NCBI GenBank assembly: GCA_039917935.1
Contig: JBDSIM010000277.1
Coordinates: forward strand, 1-5,414
DNA length: 5,414 nt
Reading direction: 5' to 3'
Source: Chryseosolibacter sp039917935
GTDB taxonomy: Bacteria > Bacteroidota > Bacteroidia > Cytophagales > Cyclobacteriaceae
The notes under the pieces were generated by a model. The model was not told where the DNA came from, made no database searches, and was given only the letters and a program-made list of their open reading frames with translations. Positions 1 through 5,414 of this stretch are shown here, piece by piece; the stretch's first letter is position 1, and every line of letters starts with the position of its first letter. A program made the translations under genes and the position numbers.

Positions 1-458
1 TGCATTTACTGAATGTTTATAAGCTCGCTGATAGTTTCAAACCAAAAGCTGTGGTAGTAGATCCGCTTACAAGTCTCATTGAAGAGGGGGAGCAGCAAGA
101 AGTTACATCGATGATTACACGCATGATTGATCTCTTAAAATCCAGAGGCATTACTACATTTTTTACAAGTCTTGTTTCTGCCAACTTTCAAAGTAACACG
201 AGTGGGGAAATCGGTGTTTCATCCCTGATTGACACCTGGATAGTTGTGAGAATGGTAGAAGAAGATGATGGTAGAAAACGCACCCGTGAAGTTTTCATTG
301 TTAAGTCTCGTGGCACTAACCATGATAACGATGTTCACAAATTTATTTTGAGTGGTGATGGAATTATCTTGATGCCAAATGATCATAAATCTAATTCAAG
401 TGCCAGTAAGAAAAAGCATTTTGATAAAAATGTTCCTGATAGCCAAAAGAATCAATAG
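1..458 (+). CDS. KaiC-family RecA-like ATPase, C-terminal fragment (cut by left edge)
   Basis: This is the last 151 residues of a KaiC-type protein, read from codon 3-5; the start and Walker A lie outside the window. KaiC proteins are RecA-fold ATPases that form hexamers and act in clock or stress signalling in the cytoplasm. Visible in the fragment: a Walker B strand, AVVVDPLTS (Asp at residue 20); the segment GVSSLIDTW (71-79), typical of the family's late beta strands; and KSRGTNHDNDVHKF (101-114), matching the KMRGSWHDK-type signature near the end of KaiC CII domains. The last 30 residues are polar and Lys/Ser-rich, probably a flexible tail. Residues Ser73-Ser74 appear to align with the Ser431-Thr432 autophosphorylation sites of cyanobacterial KaiC (alignment from memory). 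No kaiB is visible downstream; a cheB-like gene follows after six bases. Family assignment is firm, the actual role is not: non-cyanobacterial KaiC homologues are often stress-signalling proteins rather than clocks. Confidence 0.9.
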   Translation, partial: HLLNVYKLADSFKPKAVVVDPLTSLIEEGEQQEVTSMITRMIDLLKSRGITTFFTSLVSANFQSNTSGEIGVSSLIDTWIVVRMVEEDDGRKRTREVFIVKSRGTNHDNDVHKFILSGDGIILMPNDHKSNSSASKKKHFDKNVPDSQKNQ

Positions 459-464
459 TGAGCC

Positions 465-1040
465 ATGAAAACAATACAACCTTTATTCATTGTAGGTATT
501 GGTGGCTCTGCCGGAGCACTTAACGCATACAAGGCTCTCCTGGATGCAATGCCGCATGATACAGGTATGGCCTTTGTTATTATTTCTCACATGAACCCAA
601 CCGCCGATAGTCCGTTAGCTAAAATACTTTCGAGGCAAACGAAAATGTCAGTAATCGTGGCTGCTGAGGCAATGCCGATCCTTGCGAATCATGTCTACGT
701 AATTCCTACAGACTCAGATCTTACTATTGAAAATTATCGCTTCAGAGTAATTTCGCCTCGCATTAGCAGGAACAAACAGGTAGATATATTTTTTATTTCC
801 CTTGCAGAGGCAATGGGTTTCCGTGCGGTCGGCATTATCCTTTCCGGATATGATGGCGATGGCACTGAGGGCTGCAAGCATATAAAAGCTAACGGAGGAA
901 AAACCTTTGCCCAGGACATGTCTGCCGAAGTTGGCTTCATGCCGCTCAGCGCTCGGGCAGCAGGCTGTGCTGATTTTGTTTTACCACTTAACAAAATTCC
1001 GGATATGCTAAAAAGATTGGCAGCCGCGCTAAAAACTTAG
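465..1040 (+). CDS. Stand-alone CheB-type protein-glutamate methylesterase domain
   Basis: A 191-residue protein that corresponds to the catalytic domain of CheB, the cytoplasmic enzyme that hydrolyses glutamyl methyl esters (and deamidates glutamines) on chemoreceptors. The catalytic triad is visible: Ser15 in VGIGGSAGAL, His42 in ISHMNP, and Asp132 in LSGYDGDGTEG. The segment GGKTFAQD (149-156) and the later FMPLSARAAG match the end of the domain. The N-terminal response-regulator receiver of chemotaxis CheB is absent; the protein starts directly at the methylesterase fold, so it is not switched by CheA through its own phosphorylation site. The ATG at 465 is the only sensible start, six bases after the kaiC-like stop and without a clear Shine-Dalgarno site, suggesting translational coupling. 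No cheR, cheA or receptor gene is in the window, so the substrate is unknown. Its partner may be a signalling pathway other than flagellar chemotaxis. Family call is firm; physiological role is open. Confidence 0.92.
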   Translation: MKTIQPLFIVGIGGSAGALNAYKALLDAMPHDTGMAFVIISHMNPTADSPLAKILSRQTKMSVIVAAEAMPILANHVYVIPTDSDLTIENYRFRVISPRISRNKQVDIFFISLAEAMGFRAVGIILSGYDGDGTEGCKHIKANGGKTFAQDMSAEVGFMPLSARAAGCADFVLPLNKIPDMLKRLAAALKT

Positions 1041-1342
1041 ACACGAAGTTGCAACTATCCAAACAGTTCCAATTAAAATTCAAATTTTCTGAATGACTTT
1101 CAGAAGTACCAGGGCTGTTTTGACAACGTTAAAAATGACAAGGAGAGACAAAAGAAATTTTAATTCTCTGAAAGCAGTAAAACGTCTGATACTCAACTGT
1201 AGTTTATTCTAAAAAATATTCATCGATAATACATTCAAAATAAACTTTACAAATAAGTGACAAAATCTCTGCTGAAATAAAAAATACATAGCGCGAAACA
1301 CCACAGTATTGCCTTGATGATGATCAGTAGATAACATGATAT
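1041..1342. other. Gene-free AT-rich stretch between cheB-like gene and beta-CASP remnant
   Basis: No recognisable gene was found in any of the six frames. The longest readings are a 39-residue basic peptide (1093-1212, plus) and a 42-residue peptide (1209-1337, minus), neither with family resemblance. A perfect 10-bp palindrome, AGTTGCAACT, lies at 1047-1056, and an 8-bp inverted pair CTTTCAGA (1097-1104) / TCTGAAAG (1167-1174) encloses 62 bases. Neither resembles an intrinsic terminator. The beta-CASP gene would normally have some 250 further codons upstream of the remnant; I see no trace of its metal-binding HxHxDH motif here. The stretch is therefore best read as decayed or rearranged DNA, possibly containing the end of the kaiC-cheB transcript. 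Confidence 0.5.
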
Positions 1343-1938
1343 TTGATAAAATACATTTTACCGTTTTTCACCAACTTGCATATCTTGGACGTAAGTGTAA
1401 AATTTCTTGGCGCAACCGGCATGCTGGTTTTTGTTAAAACTTCAAGACATTCTAAATCCTTGAATGAGATCAAAACAAATGCAATCATTATTTCCTCCAG
1501 CGGCATGATGACAGGGGCCGCATTCTTCATCACCTCTACAATCGCCTGCGGAATTCTAACGATACAATCTTGGTTTCAGGCTACCAGGCAGAAGGAACCC
1601 GCGGCAGAAGACTGGCAGATAAGGAACCCACGCTGAGGATCTTCGGTGATGAAGTTCCTGTCAATTGCCATGTAGAAAATATGACATCGCTGTCAGGACA
1701 TGCAGATCGTGAAGAATTATTTGACTGGATGAAGAAATTTAAACGCGCACCGAAAATAACATTTACAGTTCATGGTGAAGAAACAAATATTGAAGCATAT
1801 ACACAAGCAATTCGTGAAAGATTGAAATGGAACGTTATTCAACCAAAGTATTTAGCGTCCGTACAATTGTTCAGTAGCATTAAAAATAAATTCAGCTCAA
1901 GGGTGCCTTCATTGCGTGACCTTAGCCCTGTTCTTTAA
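1343..1938 (+). pseudogene. Broken beta-CASP metallo-beta-lactamase ribonuclease-like gene, C-terminal remnant with frameshift
   Basis: The remnant matches the C-terminal half of beta-CASP/metallo-beta-lactamase RNases (the CPSF73/YSH1-like group of MBL-fold hydrolases that cut or trim RNA). The first part, in the frame of position 1343, reads FVKTSRHSKSLNEIK and AIIISSSGMMTG. The match is then lost and resumes one frame back as GRILHHLYNRLRNSNDTILV, continuing as SGYQAEGTRGRRL, IFGDEVPV, LSGHADREEL (motif B His) and FTVHGEETN (motif C His), ending in QPKYLASVQLF. One G missing from the run at 1514-1517 explains the shift exactly: ACA GGG GGC CGC would restore it. The N-terminal metallo-beta-lactamase part with HxHxDH and motif A, about 250 residues, is absent, and an in-frame stop lies at 1337-1339, so no active enzyme can be made. 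The beginning of the homology is vague (about 1370). Missing N-terminus plus frameshift makes a pseudogene much likelier than programmed frameshifting; a sequencing error could account for the shift but not for the truncation. Confidence 0.85.
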
Positions 1939-1954
1939 AATGCAAACCGATATA

Positions 1955-1988
1955 CTTGCTTAGAATTATTTAATCCATCATAGATTTA
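1955..1988 (+). promoter_or_regulatory. Possible Bacteroidota-type promoter for the P-type ATPase gene
   Basis: CTTG (1955-1958) and TAGATTTA (1981-1988), separated by 22 bases, resemble the Bacteroidota promoter pattern TTTG, 17-23 bases, TAnnTTTG, with one mismatch in each box. It would start transcription near 1995, only about a dozen bases before the ATG. Such matches are common by chance in AT-rich DNA, so this is a weak call. Confidence 0.22.
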
Positions 1989-2006
1989 TGGAAAATATCT
2001 TTAAAC

Positions 2007-4526
2007 ATGTCTGCTTCCGCTGAGTATGGAGCACAGGGCTTAACCGCACAACAAGTTCTGCAAGCTCGTGTTGCGTACGGCAGCAATGAAGTGATCAGAG
2101 AAGATCATAGTCTTCTTACCATTCTAAAAGGTATTCTCAAAGATCCCATGCTGCTGATACTGCTTGTAGCAGCGCTTTTATACTTCATCACTGGCAAGAT
2201 TGGTGATGGTTTTTTCATGGCTTCCGCAATTGTTTTAGTAGCGGGTATTTCACTATACCAACAATCAAGAAGTCGCAATGCTTTGGCTACTTTGAAAACG
2301 TTGACACAGCCTACCTGCAAAGTAATCCGAGATGGAAAAGTTATAGAAATCAAGCGGGAAGAAATTGTTATGGGCGATTGCATGATGCTTGAGGAAGGGG
2401 CCGCTGTCCCTGCTGATGGCATCATCCTCCATTCCAATGATTTCTCTGTAAATGAATCTATACTCACGGGTGAATCTCTATCGGTGAGCAAAAGCAAAGA
2501 CGATAAAAACAATCACGTATTTCAAGGTACAACGGTGGCAAGCGGGCTTGCCACCTGCCAGGTTGAAGCGATCGGAATAAATACAGCGCTGGGTAAAATC
2601 GGAAAAAGCCTTGAATCCATTCAGGAAGAAGAAACACCGCTGCAAAAACAGATCACAAACTTTGTAAAAAAGATGGCCTTAGCGGGTGTCGTCATTTTCA
2701 CTGTTGTATGGGGTATTAATTTTTTCAAATCGCATGATGTTTTGAGTAGTTTACTCAAAGCATTAACCTTAGCGATGAGTATTCTGCCGGAAGAAATCCC
2801 TGTTGCCTTCACCACCTTTATGGCATTGGGAGCATGGCGTCTGATGAAACGAGGGATAATTGTAAAGCAGGCTAAAACCGTGGAAACACTGGGAAGCGCC
2901 ACTGTAATCTGCACCGATAAAACCGGAACGATCACCGAGAACAGGATGAGTCTCGCAAAAATATTTGTCTTATCAACAAACAAATTGACAACACCAGACA
3001 ATGTAAATGATGAAGAAAAAGAGCTCATCACATTAGCAATGTGGGCAAGTGAGCCTATTCCCTTCGACCCCATGGAAATAGCCTTGCATGAAACCTATGG
3101 TAAATTCATTTCCATTGATGAAAGGCCGCAATACAAGATGATCCATGAATATCCATTAAGTGGAAGGCCTCCTATGATGACGCATATATTTGAGAATATT
3201 TTGGGTCATCGAATAGTAGCAGCCAAAGGTGCTCCAGAAACTATGATTCAAGTTTCTCAACTTTCTGATGAAGAAAAAACAAATATCAACAATGCAGTGC
3301 AAACTTTAACAGATGTCGGGTTTCGGGTGTTGGGTGTAGGAGTCTCAGAATCAGTTGGCAATATTTTCCCCGCCAATCAGCAGCAACTCAAATTCAAGTT
3401 CAAGGGTTTGGTTTCTTTTTATGATCCTCCAAAGAAAAATATTGCAAACGTGTTCGAGTCATTCTATAAGGCAGGAATCGATGTTAAGATTATTACCGGG
3501 GACAATGCGGCCACCACTTCTACCATCGCCAGGCAAGCTAATTTCAAGGGTGCAGAAAAAACTATGAATGGTGAGGAACTACTAAAGTTGAGTGATGAGG
3601 AATTGAAAGAAAAAGTCATGGAGGTTAACATTTTCACACGGATGTTTCCTGATGCAAAACTCAAGATCCTAAATGCTTTGAAAGCAAACGGCCAAATTGT
3701 TGCCATGACTGGTGATGGTGTAAACGATGGGCCTGCATTAAAAGCGGCACACATTGGTATTGCTATGGGAAAGAAAGGAACTGAAATCGCCAAAGAAGTT
3801 TCTTCATTAATACTTACCGATGATGACCTGGCTAAAATGGTGGATGCTATTGCCATGGGAAGAAAGATATATGCCAACCTGAAAAAAGCCATTCAGTATA
3901 TCATCTATATCCATATTCCCATTATTCTTACTGTGTCTATTCCTCTTGTATTAGGCTGGGTGTATCCTACTATCTTTTCACCAGTTCATATCATTTTTCT
4001 GGAATTGATCATGGGCCCAACCTGCTCAATTATTTACGAAAATGAACCGATGGAGAAAAATGTTATGCAACAAAAACCACGGCCCTTCACCGCTACTTTT
4101 TTCAATCTTCAAGAGCTCAGCACCAGTATCATTCAGGGATTGGTCATTACAATAGGTACAATATTCATCTATCAATTCGCTGTTCAGCATGCATACAATG
4201 AAGCAGTAACCCGCACGATGATATTCATAACACTAATATCTGCCAACATTCTCCTGACACTAATGAATCGTTCATTCTACTACTCCATTCTCACCACCAT
4301 ACGTTATAAGAACAATCTCGTTTGGATGATTATTTCGGCAACGCTCGTCCTGACAGCCTCACTTCTTTTTATTCCGGTCTTAACAAGTTTTTTTGAATTT
4401 GAAAAATTAAACGGTTACCAGCTAATTGTAAGCTTGTTCAGTGGTTTCTTTTCAGTGATCTGGTTCGAAGCTGTAAAGGTTTTTATAAGAAATAAAAAAC
4501 AGTTAATAAGTCACATCAGCAAATAA
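2007..4526 (+). CDS. P2-like cation-transporting P-type ATPase with atypical ion site
   Basis: A complete 839-residue inner-membrane pump that moves a cation at the cost of ATP through an aspartyl-phosphate intermediate. In order: N-terminal cytoplasmic segment GLTAQQVLQARVAYGSNEV (11-29); M1-M2 (about 47-86); actuator domain with TGES (154-157); M3-M4 (about 222-277) with PEEIPV (261-266); phosphorylation site DKTGT with Asp304; nucleotide domain with FDPMEIAL (353-360) and KGAPE (407-411); DPP (473-475), TGDN (497-500), and the hinge TGDGVNDGPAL with Asp570 and Asp574; then six C-terminal helices (about 627-826). All catalytic motifs are intact and the length fits the family. The start at ATG 2007 is the only in-frame ATG after the stop at 1971. 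The membrane residues differ from calcium pumps: M5 YIIYIHIPII and M6 FLELIMGPTCSIIYENEP lack the Asn/Glu and Asn-Thr-Asp ligands. This matches a bacterial subgroup of P2-like pumps of unproven substrate, so calcium, magnesium or another cation cannot be chosen from sequence. No regulator is next to it. Confidence 0.95.
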   Translation: MSASAEYGAQGLTAQQVLQARVAYGSNEVIREDHSLLTILKGILKDPMLLILLVAALLYFITGKIGDGFFMASAIVLVAGISLYQQSRSRNALATLKTLTQPTCKVIRDGKVIEIKREEIVMGDCMMLEEGAAVPADGIILHSNDFSVNESILTGESLSVSKSKDDKNNHVFQGTTVASGLATCQVEAIGINTALGKIGKSLESIQEEETPLQKQITNFVKKMALAGVVIFTVVWGINFFKSHDVLSSLLKALTLAMSILPEEIPVAFTTFMALGAWRLMKRGIIVKQAKTVETLGSATVICTDKTGTITENRMSLAKIFVLSTNKLTTPDNVNDEEKELITLAMWASEPIPFDPMEIALHETYGKFISIDERPQYKMIHEYPLSGRPPMMTHIFENILGHRIVAAKGAPETMIQVSQLSDEEKTNINNAVQTLTDVGFRVLGVGVSESVGNIFPANQQQLKFKFKGLVSFYDPPKKNIANVFESFYKAGIDVKIITGDNAATTSTIARQANFKGAEKTMNGEELLKLSDEELKEKVMEVNIFTRMFPDAKLKILNALKANGQIVAMTGDGVNDGPALKAAHIGIAMGKKGTEIAKEVSSLILTDDDLAKMVDAIAMGRKIYANLKKAIQYIIYIHIPIILTVSIPLVLGWVYPTIFSPVHIIFLELIMGPTCSIIYENEPMEKNVMQQKPRPFTATFFNLQELSTSIIQGLVITIGTIFIYQFAVQHAYNEAVTRTMIFITLISANILLTLMNRSFYYSILTTIRYKNNLVWMIISATLVLTASLLFIPVLTSFFEFEKLNGYQLIVSLFSGFFSVIWFEAVKVFIRNKKQLISHISK

Positions 4527-4537
4527 TCAGGATAAGC

Positions 4538-4660
4538 TCAGTTACACGTTTTTTCATTTAACGGTACTTCAAAATAGGTTAAGGAAGTATTGCCGGGTAA
4601 ATTAAATCTGTCAAAAAATTCTCTGTCATACCATTTTGTACTAAAGACTGCTACTTTCAC
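4538..4660 (-). pseudogene. ldhA: N-terminal fragment of a D-lactate dehydrogenase (2-hydroxyacid dehydrogenase)
   Basis: Read from a GTG at 4660-4658, the minus strand encodes 40 residues beginning MKVAVFSTKWYDREFF and ending in LNEKTCN before TGA at 4540-4538. This fits the N-terminus of D-lactate dehydrogenases residue by residue; E. coli LdhA, as recalled, begins MKLAVYSTKQYD and has LTEKT at the same distance. The full enzyme is about 330 residues and reduces pyruvate to D-lactate with NADH; here the substrate loop, NAD-binding Rossmann domain and catalytic Arg, Glu and His are all missing. After LNEKT the resemblance ends and the reading meets a stop, 12 bases from the end of the plus-strand ATPase gene. 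The fragment has no internal stop, so the loss may be recent. It lies 29 bases after the stop of the minus-strand ATPase and was probably co-transcribed with it. GTG may replace an original ATG. No use as an enzyme is conceivable. Confidence 0.8.
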
Positions 4661-4689
4661 CTTATAAGTTTTTGAATCTGTTCCTATTT

Positions 4690-5414
4690 CTAATCAATAA
4701 CTTTAATAACCCTTTTTAATAATTGAATTAAGACAACCGGAAAAAAACTGGTCGCGACTATTATTAACCACACTGAGCCCGTAAGAGTTTGAAGGCCGAG
4801 TATCGCTTTTAATGGAGTTACCCAATAAAAAACTGCCATTATGATTATACAAAACAGCACGGCAGTCGATACAAAATAATTAGTAGTAACCTCATTTCTA
4901 AAAAAGGAGACTTTACGGGAGGATAAGTTTAACAGATGCCACAATTGTGAAAGAGCAAGACTAAAGAATGTAATGTTGTTACAAAGTTTTGCATCATATT
5001 TTAAATAGTAACTACAGTACCATGTTACTGACAAGATAGGTAAGGCCAATAATAGCGCGTACACATTTATAGAAATCCAATCCTTTTTAACAATAATATC
5101 TTGTTGCGGATTTCGGGGTGGAATTTGCATGATCAACGCATTGCCTTTGCCCATGCCTAAGGCCAGGGCCGGGAAAATATCAGTTACTAAATTTAGAAAT
5201 AGAATTTGCAAGGGAAGTATGGAGAATGGGAAGTTTAACAAACCATATAGGAATACTATAAAAACCTCACTCAGGTTACACGAGAGTAAGTACACTAAAA
5301 AGTTTTTAATATTTTTAAAAATTACACGGCCTTGCATAATGGCTGCTACGATGGAGGTAAACGAATCATCCTTTAATACCATCGCTGCTGTTTCCTTTGC
5401 TACTTGCGTGCCTC
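4690..5414 (-). CDS. Calcium-pump-like P2-type cation ATPase, C-terminal fragment (cut by right edge)
   Basis: The last 240 residues of a P-type ATPase, open through the right edge; the reading starts GTQVAKETAAMVLKDDSF, the usual sequence after the hinge of P2 ATPases, so the ATG at 5382 is internal and not the start. The phosphorylation, nucleotide and actuator domains lie outside the window. Visible are M5 with YLLSCNLSEV (Asn46 and Glu49 of the fragment) and M6 with LFLNLVTDIFPALALG (Asn74, Thr77, Asp78), which match the calcium ligands Asn768, Glu771, Asn796, Thr799 and Asp800 of SERCA. Four further helices follow (roughly residues 112-137, 145-164, 177-200 and 209-232), ending in a basic tail, KRVIKVID. 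The protein thus probably exports Ca2+ or a related divalent cation across the inner membrane, but bacterial members with the same residues can carry other ions. It is convergent with the plus-strand ATPase and not its duplicate: the M5-M6 regions differ strongly. The ldhA fragment lies directly downstream. Confidence 0.92.
   Translation of the reverse strand, partial: GTQVAKETAAMVLKDDSFTSIVAAIMQGRVIFKNIKNFLVYLLSCNLSEVFIVFLYGLLNFPFSILPLQILFLNLVTDIFPALALGMGKGNALIMQIPPRNPQQDIIVKKDWISINVYALLLALPILSVTWYCSYYLKYDAKLCNNITFFSLALSQLWHLLNLSSRKVSFFRNEVTTNYFVSTAVLFCIIIMAVFYWVTPLKAILGLQTLTGSVWLIIVATSFFPVVLIQLLKRVIKVID

Noticed and set aside
1074..1090. AAAATT / AATTTT hairpin as transcription terminator for kaiC-cheB
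   Set aside because: Pure A/T stem with a two-base loop; too unstable and without a following T-tract.
1097..1174. CTTTCAGA / TCTGAAAG inverted pair as ends of a small mobile element
   Set aside because: Only eight bases long, no target duplication or coding content; readily explained by chance.
1093..1212. 39-residue basic reading frame on the plus strand in the gene-free stretch
   Set aside because: No family resemblance, no start signal and an AT-rich low-quality composition; expected by chance.
1209..1337. 42-residue reading frame on the minus strand beginning MLSTDHHQ
   Set aside because: Hydrophobic and aromatic-rich without any recognised motif; length is what AT-rich non-coding DNA gives.
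1336..1437. ATG-started 33-codon frame running across the start of the beta-CASP remnant
   Set aside because: Its product resembles nothing and it overlaps the better supported remnant in another frame.
1511..1520. Programmed -1 frameshift at the GGGG run
   Set aside because: No classical slippery heptamer, no start codon leading to a full N-terminal domain, and half of the protein is missing anyway.
1988..2023. Eleven-codon reading frame (MENIFKHVCFR) overlapping the ATPase start, considered as leader peptide or true start
   Set aside because: It is out of frame with the ATPase and ends at TGA 2021-2023; no attenuator-like structure is visible.
4547..4564. CGTT / AACG pair in the convergent gap as a bidirectional terminator
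   Set aside because: Four-base stem only, and the bases belong to the ldhA fragment.

Overview
The window looks like a chromosomal accessory region of a Bacteroidota bacterium, possibly Chitinophagaceae or Sphingobacteriaceae. This is inferred from the AT-rich sequence, the lack of clear Shine-Dalgarno sites before the start codons, and the style of the proteins, such as an ATPase with PEEIPV in M4 and ENEP after M6. No marker gene fixes the taxon.

Left part (1-1040, plus strand): the C-terminal end of a KaiC-family ATPase is cut by the left edge. Six bases after its stop comes a complete stand-alone CheB-type methylesterase domain with Ser, His and Asp of the catalytic triad in place. The two are very probably one transcription unit. 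Positions 1041 to about 1342 hold no convincing gene.

Middle (about 1343-1938, plus strand): a broken remnant of a beta-CASP metallo-beta-lactamase ribonuclease-like gene. Only the C-terminal part is left, and it is split between two frames by one missing G in a G run at 1514-1517. The metal-binding N-terminal half is gone. A complete 839-residue P2-like cation-transporting P-type ATPase follows (2007-4526). All its catalytic motifs are intact, but its membrane ion-site residues differ from those of calcium pumps.

Right part (4538-5414, minus strand): the C-terminal 240 residues of a second P-type ATPase run off the right edge. This one has the classical calcium-pump M5 and M6 residues. Just downstream of it, in the gap between the convergent ATPases, lies a previously easy-to-miss 40-codon fragment that reads as the N-terminus of a D-lactate dehydrogenase. 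It stops 12 bases from the end of the first ATPase, so a rearrangement joint probably lies there.

Taken together, the genes suit a stress or energy-limitation locus: two cation pumps, a KaiC/CheB signalling pair, an RNA-turnover enzyme and a fermentation enzyme, the last two decayed. That common theme is inference. The sequence itself shows the gene identities, the two broken genes and the contrast between the two pumps.
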